A DNA stretch of 64,000 nt from Rhodococcus sp. SMB37 (GTDB taxonomy: Bacteria > Actinomycetota > Actinomycetes > Mycobacteriales > Mycobacteriaceae). The notes under the pieces are model-generated. The model was not told the DNA's origin. It did not search any database and was given only the letters and a program-made list of their open reading frames with translations. Location of the stretch: NCBI RefSeq assembly GCF_004345605.1, contig NZ_SLVY01000016.1, positions 117,090-181,089 on the forward strand. The letters are read 5' to 3'. Positions 42,879-51,585 of the stretch are shown here, one piece after another. Position 1 is the stretch's first letter. Each line of letters opens with the position of its first letter. The position numbers were made by a program, and so were the translations under genes.

Positions 42879-43418
42879 ATGAGCGACCGCGACGAACTGG
42901 CTGCACTGGTACGTGAGCTGGCAATAGTGCACGGCAAGGTGACGTTGTCGTCGGGCAAGGAAGCCGACTACTACGTCGATCTGCGTCGCGCGACCCTGCA
43001 TCACCGCGCAGCACCGCTCATCGGCTCGCTTCTGCGCGAACTCGTCTCCGACTGGGACTTCGATGCGGTAGGTGGCCTCACCATGGGCGCCGACCCCGTC
43101 GCGATGGCCGTCATGCACGCGCCCGGACGCCCGATCGACGCCTTCGTCGTCCGCAAGGCCGCCAAGGCCCACGGCATGCAGCGTCAGATCGAGGGCCCCG
43201 ACGTCGTCGGTAAGCGAGTGCTCGTCGTCGAGGACACGACCACCACCGGGAACTCGCCGCTCACCGCAGTCAAGGCACTGCGCGACGCGGGGGCGATCGT
43301 CGTGGGTGTGGCAACGGTCGTCGACCGCGCCACCGGAGCCGACGAGGTCATCGCTGCGGAAGGCGTCGAGTACCGGTCGCTGCTGGGCCTCTCCGACCTG
43401 GGCCTCGACAACTCCTGA
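42879..43418 (+). CDS. pyrE: Orotate phosphoribosyltransferase
   Basis: ATG at 42879; 179 residues. It contains KVTLSSGKEADYYVDLR at the start and the PRPP-binding loop VLVVEDTTTTGNSPL. It catalyses the transfer of ribose phosphate to orotate in pyrimidine synthesis. It appears slightly shorter than enterobacterial PyrE but normal for actinobacteria. galT follows within about 20 bases. Confidence 0.96.
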   Translation: MSDRDELAALVRELAIVHGKVTLSSGKEADYYVDLRRATLHHRAAPLIGSLLRELVSDWDFDAVGGLTMGADPVAMAVMHAPGRPIDAFVVRKAAKAHGMQRQIEGPDVVGKRVLVVEDTTTTGNSPLTAVKALRDAGAIVVGVATVVDRATGADEVIAAEGVEYRSLLGLSDLGLDNS

Positions 43419-43434
43419 CACCGTGACGCCACGG

Positions 43435-44496
43435 ATGCGGCAGACCGTCACGCAACTTGCCGACGGTCGCGAGCTGATCTTCTTCGACGACACCGAACCG
43501 TACGTCGGGGGAGCGGCCACCCGTGCCGCACACGACCGTCGTGAACTTCCGACGGTCGTGGCAACGTCGGAGGTTCGCATCGACCCGCTCACCGGGGATC
43601 CGGTGACGTTCGCCGCACACCGCATGGACCGCACGTTCCTGCCCTCGATCGCGGAGTGCCCACTCTGCCCGACCCGCCCCGGCGCCTCCACCGAAATCCC
43701 TGCAGACGACTACGACGTAGCGGTCTTCGAGAACCGATTCCCGGCGCTCTCCTCGGGCGACGGCTCGACGGGAGGCCGCTGCGAAGTGGTGTCCTTCACC
43801 GCAGACCACGACGCCCGCTTCGCAGATCTCCCCGTGACACGTGCCCGCACCGTCATCGATGTCCTCGCGTCCCGTACTGCGGCGTTGTCGTCGCTGCCGG
43901 GCGTGCAGCAGGTGTTCTGCTTCGAGAACCGCGGTGTCGAAATCGGTGTGACACTGGAACACCCGCACGGTCAGATCTACGCCTACCCGTTCCTCCCGCC
44001 GCGGACGCAGACGTTGCTCGACCGCGCCCGCGACCATCACGAACGAACGGGACGGTCGCTCCAACGCGACATCCTCGATGCCGAACGTCATACCGGAACC
44101 CGCGTCGTGTGGTCGGGCGAATGGTGGACCGCGTACGTCCCCACCGCGGCGCGGTGGCCGATCGAGGTGCACCTCGCACCGCATCGCGACGTCCCCGATC
44201 TCACCGCGCTCGTCGACGCAGAGCGCGACGAACTCGCTCTCGCCTACCGCGGCCTGCTCGGACGTGTCGATCGGTTCTTCGACGGACTCGACCGCGTCCC
44301 CTACATCGCTGCATGGCACCAGGCCCCCGTCGGGGACGGACGCGAGCACGGCCGGTTGTTCTGCCAGATCTTCTCGCTGCGTCGTGCCCCCGACAAGCTC
44401 AAATACCTGGCGGGCTCCGAATCGGCGATGGGCGCGTGGATCAGCGACACCACACCCGAGCGTATCGCCGAGCGGCTACGCGAGCTCGCGCCGTGA
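43435..44496 (+). CDS. galT: Galactose-1-phosphate uridylyltransferase
   Basis: The start is taken at ATG 43435; GTG 43423 is also in frame, and neither has a clear ribosome site. The 353 residues contain the zinc Cys pair ECPLC, FENRFPAL and the active-site EHPHGQIYAYPF with the nucleophilic His. The enzyme exchanges UMP between UDP-glucose and galactose-1-phosphate in the Leloir pathway. Its stop overlaps the galK start by three bases. Confidence 0.94.
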   Translation: MRQTVTQLADGRELIFFDDTEPYVGGAATRAAHDRRELPTVVATSEVRIDPLTGDPVTFAAHRMDRTFLPSIAECPLCPTRPGASTEIPADDYDVAVFENRFPALSSGDGSTGGRCEVVSFTADHDARFADLPVTRARTVIDVLASRTAALSSLPGVQQVFCFENRGVEIGVTLEHPHGQIYAYPFLPPRTQTLLDRARDHHERTGRSLQRDILDAERHTGTRVVWSGEWWTAYVPTAARWPIEVHLAPHRDVPDLTALVDAERDELALAYRGLLGRVDRFFDGLDRVPYIAAWHQAPVGDGREHGRLFCQIFSLRRAPDKLKYLAGSESAMGAWISDTTPERIAERLRELAP

Positions 44497-45632
44497 CGGT
44501 GCCGGACGGCGCGGCCCGCGCGGTGTGCGACGGCGCGTCGCGCGCGTTCACCGCGGCGTTCGGCGGCGACCCCGACGGCATCTGGTGTGCACCCGGTCGC
44601 GTCAACCTGATCGGGGAGCACGTCGACTACGCAGGCGGCTTGTGCCTGCCGATGGCGATTCCCCAGGTAACGGCAGCCGCGGTGCGCCGTCGTACCGATG
44701 GGCGGCTCCGCCTGCACAGCACAGGATTCGACGCCGTCGACGTGGAACTGGGCGAACGTGTCGAGGGATGGGGTGCATACGTCGCCGGTGTGGTCTGGGC
44801 GCTCGACCCACCCGATTTCCACGGAGCCGACATCGCGATCGCGTCGGAGGTTCCCGTCGGTGCGGGACTGTCATCGTCCGCTGCGCTCGAGGCGTCCGTG
44901 GCACTGGCGCTCGCCAACCTGTGCGGCCTGCCTGTCGACGACAACGGACGGAATGTCCTCGCCCGGGTGTGCGTGCGTGCGGAGAACGACTACGTGGGGG
45001 CGCCCACCGGCGGCATGGACCAGCAGATCGCCCTGCGCGGCAGGGCCGGCCACGCGTTGCTCCTGGACTGCGCCGACGGGCACGTCGAACACATCCCCGT
45101 CGACACCGCGGCAGCAAGGCTCACGGTGCTGGTCGTCGACACCGGGACAGGGCACCGCCTCGTCGACGGACAGTACGGGTCGCGGCGAGCCGCTGTCGAG
45201 GAAGCGGCGCGCCTGCTGGGCGAGCCCCTGCGCGAAGTGGAATCCGTTTCGGCACTGGATAACCCGATGCTGCGGCGCCGCGCGCGACACGTGGCGACCG
45301 AGATCGGACGCGTCCGCGTTGCCGCCGACGCACTGCGCTCCGGTCGCGTGCGCGAACTCGGCCCGCTGCTCGACGCGTCGCATCGGTCTCTGCGCGACGA
45401 TTTCGAGGTCAGCTGCGCCGAACTGGACAGCGCTGTCGATGCTGCGACGGCGGCCGGTGCGCTCGGAGCGCGTATGGTCGGGGGAGGCTTCGGAGGTTCG
45501 GCAATTGCGTTGTGCGAGAACGACGACGTGCCGAGGATCGAAACGTCCGTGACCGCGGCGGCCGCGGCCCGGGGCTTTCCGTCGCCGGTGTTTCTGCACG
45601 CCACTCCGTCCCATGGTGCGCGCCGCTGTTGA
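44493..45632 (+). CDS. galK: Galactokinase
   Basis: GTG at 44493 overlaps the galT stop (GTGA). The 379-residue GHMP kinase shows the substrate motif GRVNLIGEHVDYAGG, the ATP loop VPVGAGLSSSAAL and the C-terminal GARMVGGGFGGSAIAL. It phosphorylates galactose, feeding GalT. galE is not nearby. Confidence 0.95.
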   Translation: MTVPDGAARAVCDGASRAFTAAFGGDPDGIWCAPGRVNLIGEHVDYAGGLCLPMAIPQVTAAAVRRRTDGRLRLHSTGFDAVDVELGERVEGWGAYVAGVVWALDPPDFHGADIAIASEVPVGAGLSSSAALEASVALALANLCGLPVDDNGRNVLARVCVRAENDYVGAPTGGMDQQIALRGRAGHALLLDCADGHVEHIPVDTAAARLTVLVVDTGTGHRLVDGQYGSRRAAVEEAARLLGEPLREVESVSALDNPMLRRRARHVATEIGRVRVAADALRSGRVRELGPLLDASHRSLRDDFEVSCAELDSAVDAATAAGALGARMVGGGFGGSAIALCENDDVPRIETSVTAAAAARGFPSPVFLHATPSHGARRC

Positions 45633-45657
45633 CCCGCAACCCGGGTACTGTGCGCGC

Positions 45658-46377
45658 ATGGGTTGGTTCACTGGGAACAAGTGGGGCGTCGAGCACGCCG
45701 TGTTCGTGGCCGCGAGCGCGGCGACGGTGGTCGGCGGTGTACTCGGCAACGAGTCGGTGCAGAAGGTCGCGAAGCCGCTGATCGCGCCATCGCTCGCCGT
45801 TCGGGTGTTGCGCCGCTCCCATGACCTCGACCGCGCCGACACCGCGCTGCTCCTCGCGGGCCTGACCGCCGCGACGGTGGGTGACATGTTCATGATCGAC
45901 CCCGACGATGACAGTCGGATCCTGCGCGGGGCAGGATCTTTCGCGGTGATGCAGACGTCGTATTCGACGTTGCTCGCTCGGCACGGCGCGCGCCCGACCC
46001 GTACCTCGGTGCTGCAGCGTGTGCCCGCGGTGTTGGGAGCTGCCGGTCTGCTCGGGTCGCGGAGCCGCTCGGTCGCGGCGCCGCTCACCGCGTACGGCAC
46101 CCTGCTGGCAACCACCGCGACACTCGCCGCCGACCCTTCCCTCGCTCCCGTGGCGAAGACTTCCGGTGGTCTCGTGCTTCCGAACGCCGACCGGCGCAGC
46201 TGGCTCGGCCTCGGGGGGCTCGTGTTCACCCTGTCCGACGGCACCATCGTCGGAAGACGGGCCCTGCTGAAGAACAAGTCCGCGCGGGCAGCGGCGGAAG
46301 GATTCGTGCTCGCCACCTATGCGGGCGCGCAGCTGCTTCTCGTCGAGGGGATCCTTGCGCTCGCCCGACGGAGATGA
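45658..46377 (+). CDS. YhhN/TMEM86-family membrane protein (lysoplasmalogenase-like)
   Basis: ATG at 45658; 239 residues with seven or eight predicted membrane segments. The segment ALLLAGLTAATVGDMFMIDP carries the conserved GD pair of the family and a later LSDGTIV holds the second Asp. Some family members hydrolyse lysoplasmalogen; in bacteria the role is often undetermined. It begins 25 bases after galK. Confidence 0.8.
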   Translation: MGWFTGNKWGVEHAVFVAASAATVVGGVLGNESVQKVAKPLIAPSLAVRVLRRSHDLDRADTALLLAGLTAATVGDMFMIDPDDDSRILRGAGSFAVMQTSYSTLLARHGARPTRTSVLQRVPAVLGAAGLLGSRSRSVAAPLTAYGTLLATTATLAADPSLAPVAKTSGGLVLPNADRRSWLGLGGLVFTLSDGTIVGRRALLKNKSARAAAEGFVLATYAGAQLLLVEGILALARRR

Positions 46378-46381
46378 CCCG

Positions 46382-46828
46382 TCAGGGGAAGATCAGGATC
46401 CGGGTGCGGTCGTCGGGGTCGACGAGCACTGAGACCACCTGGCCGGCCACCAGTCGCGACAGGTCGCTGCGTCCGGCCTCGAATACCACCCTGCCGCTGT
46501 ACGGCTCGGATCCGGGCACCATCAGATCCAGATCCAGTTCGGTTCGCTGCACGTCGCCGATCACGCGGCCGAGCGGTGTAGCGGCGCGGATCGTCGCCCA
46601 GCCTTCGAGGCCGTCGCGTTCGATCTTGCGGTCTTCGCGGGTGGTGCGATCGGCGATCAACATGCCCAGACCGAGCACTGCGCCGTAGAGGCAGACCAGG
46701 AACATCACCTGGAATCCTTCGGTGCCTTCGGCGGAGTCCGGGTAGAAGAGGTTCAGCCAGAGTGACAGCAGAATCAGGTATCCGGTCGTGATGAACGCGA
46801 CCGTGCGCAGGATGCGCTTGTGCTTCAT
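46382..46828 (-). CDS. Small membrane protein of unknown function
   Basis: ATG at 46828 follows GGAGG by six bases; the frame continues upstream but is unlike coding sequence. The 148-residue product has two N-terminal helices (IL RTVAFITTGYLILLSLW and MFLVCLYGAVLGLGMLI), then a soluble C-terminal domain with WATIRAATPLGRVIGD and a closing strand pair. Its 3' end nearly meets the YhhN gene from the other side. No family recognised. Confidence 0.78.
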   Translation of the reverse strand: MKHKRILRTVAFITTGYLILLSLWLNLFYPDSAEGTEGFQVMFLVCLYGAVLGLGMLIADRTTREDRKIERDGLEGWATIRAATPLGRVIGDVQRTELDLDLMVPGSEPYSGRVVFEAGRSDLSRLVAGQVVSVLVDPDDRTRILIFP

Positions 46829-46917
46829 GGGTCCTCCGTCTCCCAGCGTAGCGCGTGTCTGCGCTGCGGCCGCTGGTCGATAGAGTGGCATTTTCTGTGT
46901 TCGTCGGAGGGAACGGT

Positions 46918-47541
46918 GTGAACGTGCGTGTGTCGTGGTCTGCGGTTGTGTTGGGAGCTGTACTGGTGCTGAGCGGGTGCGGGGGGTCCGGAGACGAACC
47001 GGATGTCGCGGCACAGGAGACCACTACAACTACCACTACCGCGACGTCCGGCGTGACCGCTGCACCGACCACGACCGAAGCCACCACGGAGGCACCGACC
47101 TCCGAGCCCACGCCCGCAGAGACGACGACCGAGCCGGCTCCCGAGGTGCCGCCGACATTGGAGGCCGTCGCGTTCGAGCAGGGCGAGTCGTACTACTTCA
47201 CCACCCCCGACGGCGCATTCGCGTGTGGCATCGTGCAGCTTCCGGGCCGCACCGAAGCGGGTTGCGAGGGCGTCACCGACCCGGTGCCGCCGCAGCCCGA
47301 GAGTTGCGTAGTCAACTGGGGCCACGGGATGCGCGTCGTCGACAGCGGTCCCGGTGAGTTCCTGTGCTCGGGTGGCCCCGTCTATCTGCCCGTCGAGGGT
47401 TCTGCGGAGGTGCTGCCCGCGGGGTCGCCACTCTCGCAGCTCGGGTACACGTGCGAGACCACCGAGGCCGACGTGACGTGCACCAACGACAGCACCGGAC
47501 ACGGCTTCACCGTCGCATCCGGTTCGAACGAGACGTTCTGA
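46918..47541 (+). CDS. Thr/Pro-rich lipoprotein of unknown function
   Basis: GTG at 46918 lies behind CGGAGGG and opens a lipoprotein signal (SAVVLGAVLVLSGC, lipobox LSGC). A Thr/Glu/Pro-rich linker of about 60 residues follows, likely glycosylated. The C-terminal domain of about 110 residues (SYYFTTPDGAFACGIVQLPG) contains six Cys, which suggests three disulphides. It is divergent from the small membrane protein and three bases ahead of the rRNA methylase start. Confidence 0.82.
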   Translation: MNVRVSWSAVVLGAVLVLSGCGGSGDEPDVAAQETTTTTTTATSGVTAAPTTTEATTEAPTSEPTPAETTTEPAPEVPPTLEAVAFEQGESYYFTTPDGAFACGIVQLPGRTEAGCEGVTDPVPPQPESCVVNWGHGMRVVDSGPGEFLCSGGPVYLPVEGSAEVLPAGSPLSQLGYTCETTEADVTCTNDSTGHGFTVASGSNETF

Positions 47542-47543
47542 CG

Positions 47544-48254
47544 GTGTCGGGCGAGATAAGGCCGGACCAAGAAGGACCGGGCCGGGAGCAGGACCCGCTC
47601 GCAGTCCCCGGACCCACCGAATGGGGCGAACATCCGCACGGCATGGGGCCGTGGACCGACGAGTTCGGGACACCCCCACCGACCGACCCGAAGTACGATC
47701 CCGAACTGCTCGAACACGGTGACCGACGCAACGTCGTCGACGCCTACCGGTACTGGACGCGCGATGCGATCGTCGCCGACATCGACACTCGCCGGCATCC
47801 GCTGCACGTGGCGATCGAGAACTTCGCGCACGATGCCAACATCGGCACCGTCGTGCGCACCGCCAATGCGTTCGCGGTCGCCGCCGTCCACATCGTGGGC
47901 CGACGGCGCTGGAACCGACGCGGTGCCATGGTCACCGATCGTTACCAACACCTGCAGCATCACACCGACGTCGATGAGCTCATCCGTTGGGCCGCAGAGC
48001 ACGATCTGACCATCGTCGCCGTCGACAACACCCCCGGCTCCGTGCCGCTCGAGACGGCAGAACTGCCCCGAAACTGCCTGCTGTTGTTCGGGCAGGAAGG
48101 GCCGGGCGTGACCGAGCGGGCACGCGAGGTGGCGGCCATGACGGTATCGATCGCACAGTTCGGCTCGACCCGCTCCATCAACGCAGGTGTCGCGGCAGGA
48201 ATCGCGATGCACGCCTGGATCGGCCAACACGCCGACCTCGACGACGCCTGGTAG
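47544..48254 (+). CDS. SpoU/TrmH-family RNA 2'-O-methyltransferase
   Basis: GTG at 47544, two bases after the lipoprotein stop; an ATG at 47643 is an alternative start. The 236-residue product ends in a SPOUT domain with the three motifs: IENFAHDANIGTVVRTANAF, LLLFGQEGPGVTERA and FGSTRSINAGVAAGIAMHAW. It methylates ribose in tRNA or rRNA using SAM; the exact target is unknown. Gene order resembles Rv0380c (from memory). Confidence 0.9.
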   Translation: MSGEIRPDQEGPGREQDPLAVPGPTEWGEHPHGMGPWTDEFGTPPPTDPKYDPELLEHGDRRNVVDAYRYWTRDAIVADIDTRRHPLHVAIENFAHDANIGTVVRTANAFAVAAVHIVGRRRWNRRGAMVTDRYQHLQHHTDVDELIRWAAEHDLTIVAVDNTPGSVPLETAELPRNCLLLFGQEGPGVTERAREVAAMTVSIAQFGSTRSINAGVAAGIAMHAWIGQHADLDDAW

Positions 48255-48335
48255 TAACGCCCGCTCGAACTGCGTGGATGTATCAGCGCGGGCCGTGTGG
48301 CCACGCCGCTGCTGTGGGACGAGGAAGATTACTGC

Positions 48336-49454
48336 ATGCCAGAAATGTGGGCCGACCGGGCGGATGCAGCCGAGGCTGCCGTCGTGGCCAGACACGTGCG
48401 TCGACTCTGGGGACTACCCGGCACGGAACTCGGTGTCGTCGGCTGGCCGGCGACGAGACGCGAGCGCATCTTCGGTTCGTGGCACTACTGGTGGCAGGCG
48501 CACCTGATCGACCTCGCCGTCGACGCGGCGGAGCGGCAGGCGAAGGCCGGCGACGGCAGTGCGCGCAACCGCCGCCGTGTGGTGCAGCTGACGCGTACTC
48601 ACCGTATCCGCAACATCACCGGCTGGACCAACAACTACTTCGACGACATGGCCTGGCTCGGTCTGGCGCTCGATCGCGCCCAGCGTCACCTGCGTGTTGA
48701 CCGCAGCGCTGCGATCACGACCCTCGTCGGTGAACTGCACGATGCGTGGCAACCGGAACATGGCGGGGGGATCCCGTGGCGTCGCGGAGACTCCTTCTTC
48801 AACACTCCGGCCAACGGTCCGGCAGCGCTGCTGCTCGCGCGGTCGGGCAAGCTCGAGCGCGCGCAGGAGATGGCCGATTGGATCCACGAACGTCTCGTCG
48901 ATCCGGACACCGGACTCGTCTTCGACGGCATCCGCCACGGTGTACTCGAGCGCGCCGTCTACACGTACTGCCAGGGCGTGGTGCTCGGACTCGAGACCGA
49001 ACTCGCGACCCGATGCGACGATCCACGTCATCGCACGCGGGTGCATGCACTCGTCGACGCCGTCGACAACGAACTCACCGAACGCAGCATCATCACCGGT
49101 GGCGGGGGAGGCGACGGTGGCCTGTTCAACGGCATCCTCGCGCGCCACCTCGCGATGGTCGCGACCACCCTGCCGGTCCAGGACTCCGACGATGTGCGAG
49201 CACGCGCTACGGCCCGCCGCATCGTGCTGGCTTCGGCCGACGGGGCGTGGGAGAGCCGCCTGCAGATCGAAGGGCTGCCGTTGTTCGGGAGAGACTGGAC
49301 CCAGCCCGCGAGACTCCCCGGCTCGTCGGGCACGGTCGCGCAGTTCACCGCAGGCACGGTGCGCGCGTCGTCGATCGCGGAACGCGACCTGTCGGTGCAG
49401 CTCGGTGGGTGGATGCTCATGGAAGCCGCACACGCGGTGGTGGCGTCTCCCTGA
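48336..49454 (+). CDS. Glycoside hydrolase family 76 (alpha-1,6-mannanase-like)
   Basis: The start is placed at ATG 48336, nine bases after GAGGAA; an in-frame GTG at 48297 is possible. The 372-residue product has the GH76 catalytic Asp pair in NNYFDDMAWLGLAL. Family blocks are FGSWHYWWQAHLIDL, GGGIPWRRGDSFFNTPAN and GGGGGDGGLFNG. GH76 enzymes cut alpha-1,6-mannan; in mycolata, this may remodel lipomannan or lipoarabinomannan. No signal peptide is visible, so export would need another route, or it works inside the cell. Rv0365c is a likely orthologue (from memory). Confidence 0.87.
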   Translation: MPEMWADRADAAEAAVVARHVRRLWGLPGTELGVVGWPATRRERIFGSWHYWWQAHLIDLAVDAAERQAKAGDGSARNRRRVVQLTRTHRIRNITGWTNNYFDDMAWLGLALDRAQRHLRVDRSAAITTLVGELHDAWQPEHGGGIPWRRGDSFFNTPANGPAALLLARSGKLERAQEMADWIHERLVDPDTGLVFDGIRHGVLERAVYTYCQGVVLGLETELATRCDDPRHRTRVHALVDAVDNELTERSIITGGGGGDGGLFNGILARHLAMVATTLPVQDSDDVRARATARRIVLASADGAWESRLQIEGLPLFGRDWTQPARLPGSSGTVAQFTAGTVRASSIAERDLSVQLGGWMLMEAAHAVVASP

Positions 49455-49463
49455 ACCTGCGTG

Positions 49464-50339
49464 TTATCGCCGGTTGTTCGGATCCGGGTTGAACGCCGGG
49501 ATCGGCGTGGTCGGGGCCGCGGTCTGTGCCGACGACTGGCTCGGGATCGGGGTGGTCGGAGTGTGGTCGGCGCTCGACGGGGCAGTGGAAGATTCGGTCT
49601 GCTCCGACGCGGCCTCGTCCGACGCGGTGTTCTCGGCCCCGGCGTTCTTACGCGACGCCAGGAAACGCTTGCCGACCTCGCTGATGATCGGGAGCACCGA
49701 CACGAACACGATCAGCAGGAAGATGTAGTCGACGTTCTCCGCGATGAACGAGATCTGCCCCAGCAGGTAACCGAGCAGTGTGACGCCCGCACCCCACACG
49801 ATGCCGCCGATCACGTTGTAGATGATGAACACGCGGTACGGCATCTTCGCCGCGCCCGCCACGAGCGGCGCATAGGTGCGGACGATGGGAACGAACCGGG
49901 CAAGGAAGATCATCGCGGGACCGTGCCGCAGGAAGAATCGGTGCGATTCGTCTATGTACTTCTTCTTGAACAGCTTCGCGTCGTCGTCCTTGAACAACTT
50001 CGCGCCGCCCTTGGTGCCGATGAAGTATCCCACTTGATCGCCGAGAATCGCCGCGATCGGGATCGTCACCATGAGCACCCACAGCGGCGCGAACGGCTCG
50101 ACCTCCGCCGATTTCGACGCGGCGATCAGGCCCGCGGTGAACAGCAGCGAATCGCCGGGAAGCAGCGGGAACAGCAGACCCGACTCGATGAACACCACCA
50201 GGAGCAGACCGACGAGCATCCAGGTGCCGAACGAGTTCAGCAGGTTCACGGGGTCGAGGAAGCCCGGCAGCAGGGCCAAATTGGTCACAGATTCCGAGGC
50301 TTCGACAAAATTCACGATCTCCAGAGTACCGACGTGCAC
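49464..50339 (-). CDS. DedA-family membrane protein
   Basis: GTG at 50339 with GAGGG upstream is my choice; a GTG at 50315 and a TTG at 50423 are alternatives. The roughly 290-residue product carries the DedA signature (ESGLLFPLLPGDSLLFTAGL, then GDQVGYFIG, and FLARFVPIVRTYAPLVAG) with about five membrane segments. The C-terminal 70 residues are Ser/Thr/Pro/Ala-rich. DedA proteins act as lipid-carrier flippases and proton-linked transporters. Its promoter region is shared with fba, which is divergent. Confidence 0.88.
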   Translation of the reverse strand: MHVGTLEIVNFVEASESVTNLALLPGFLDPVNLLNSFGTWMLVGLLLVVFIESGLLFPLLPGDSLLFTAGLIAASKSAEVEPFAPLWVLMVTIPIAAILGDQVGYFIGTKGGAKLFKDDDAKLFKKKYIDESHRFFLRHGPAMIFLARFVPIVRTYAPLVAGAAKMPYRVFIIYNVIGGIVWGAGVTLLGYLLGQISFIAENVDYIFLLIVFVSVLPIISEVGKRFLASRKNAGAENTASDEAASEQTESSTAPSSADHTPTTPIPSQSSAQTAAPTTPIPAFNPDPNNRR

Positions 50340-50482
50340 GAGCGCCCTCGAATCGTGATGATCCGGCGGGGTCAGCGGCCCGAGTATCCAACCGTCGTCC
50401 CTATTGACATACTGCAAGGACAAAGGGCACCTGCCACACCCGAGCGGGTAGCCGATCCACTCTCATCTGGAGGACAGCCGCT

Positions 50483-51520
50483 GTGCCTATCGCGACTCCC
50501 GAGGTCTACGCCGAGATGATTGCCCGCGCCAAGGAGCACTCCTTCGCATTCCCGGCCATCAACTGCACCTCGTCCGAAACCATCAACGCTGCGATCAAGG
50601 GCTTTGCGGACGCCGGCAGCGACGGCATCATCCAGTTCTCGACCGGTGGCGCGGAGTTCGGTTCGGGCCTCGGTGTCAAGGACATGGTGACCGGCGCGGT
50701 CGCGCTCGCCGAGTTCGCGCACGTCATCGCTGAGAAGTACGACGTGACGATTGCGCTGCACACCGACCACTGCCCCAAGGACAAGCTCGACGGCTTCGTC
50801 CGCCCGCTCATCGCGATCTCGAAGGAGCGCGTCGACGCCGGCAAGAACCCCCTGTTCCAGTCGCACATGTGGGACGGCTCTGCCACCCCGCTCGACGAGA
50901 ACCTCGAGATCGCTCAGCAGCTCCTCGCCGATGCAGCGGCCGCGAAGATCATCCTCGAGATCGAGATCGGTGTTGTGGGCGGTGAAGAGGACGGCGTCGA
51001 GAACGCCATCAACGACAAGCTCTACACCACCGTCGAGGACTTCGAGAAGACCGTCGACGCGCTCGGTGCAGGCGAGAAGGGCCAGTACCTCCTCGCCGCG
51101 ACCTTCGGTAACGTGCACGGCGTATACAAGCCGGGCAACGTCAAGCTCAAGCCGGAAATCCTCGACCAAGGCCAGAAGGCCGCGTCGAAGAAGCTGGGCC
51201 TCGCGGACGGCTCGAAGCCGTTCGACCTCGTCTTCCACGGTGGCTCGGGCTCGCTGAAGTCGGAGATCGACGAGGCACTGAGCTACGGCGTCGTGAAGAT
51301 GAACGTCGACACCGACACCCAGTACGCGTTCACCCGCCCGATCGCGGCACACATGTTCAGCAACTACGACGGTGTGCTCAAGGTCGACGGCGAGGTCGGA
51401 AACAAGAAGGTCTACGACCCGCGCAGCTACCTGAAGAAGGCCGAGGCGTCGATGACCGCTCGCGTGATCGAGGCGTGCAACGACCTCAAGTCCGCGGGCC
51501 GCTCGGTGTCTGCCAAGTAG
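50483..51520 (+). CDS. fba: Class II fructose-bisphosphate aldolase
   Basis: GTG at 50483 after GGAGGAC. The 345-residue zinc enzyme contains the metal ligands in TIALHTDHCPKD, EIEIGVVGGEEDGV and FGNVHGVYKPG, and VFHGGSGS with the substrate loop. It interconverts fructose-1,6-bisphosphate with the two triose phosphates. Gene order next to DedA agrees with M. tuberculosis fba (from memory). Codon use is strongly optimised, as for a highly expressed gene. Confidence 0.97.
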   Translation: MPIATPEVYAEMIARAKEHSFAFPAINCTSSETINAAIKGFADAGSDGIIQFSTGGAEFGSGLGVKDMVTGAVALAEFAHVIAEKYDVTIALHTDHCPKDKLDGFVRPLIAISKERVDAGKNPLFQSHMWDGSATPLDENLEIAQQLLADAAAAKIILEIEIGVVGGEEDGVENAINDKLYTTVEDFEKTVDALGAGEKGQYLLAATFGNVHGVYKPGNVKLKPEILDQGQKAASKKLGLADGSKPFDLVFHGGSGSLKSEIDEALSYGVVKMNVDTDTQYAFTRPIAAHMFSNYDGVLKVDGEVGNKKVYDPRSYLKKAEASMTARVIEACNDLKSAGRSVSAK

Positions 51521-51530
51521 TCGGTAGTAC

Positions 51531-51570
51531 CGAAGAAGGGGCGCTGGCTCGAGCCGGCGCCCCTTCTTCG
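51531..51570. terminator. Bidirectional terminator after fba
   Basis: Arms of 14 bp (51531-51544 and 51557-51570), extended by an inner GGCTCGAGCC palindrome, lie 11 bases after the fba stop and just beyond the converging membrane gene. Confidence 0.88.
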
Positions 51571-51585
51571 TATGGGTCTGTGCAG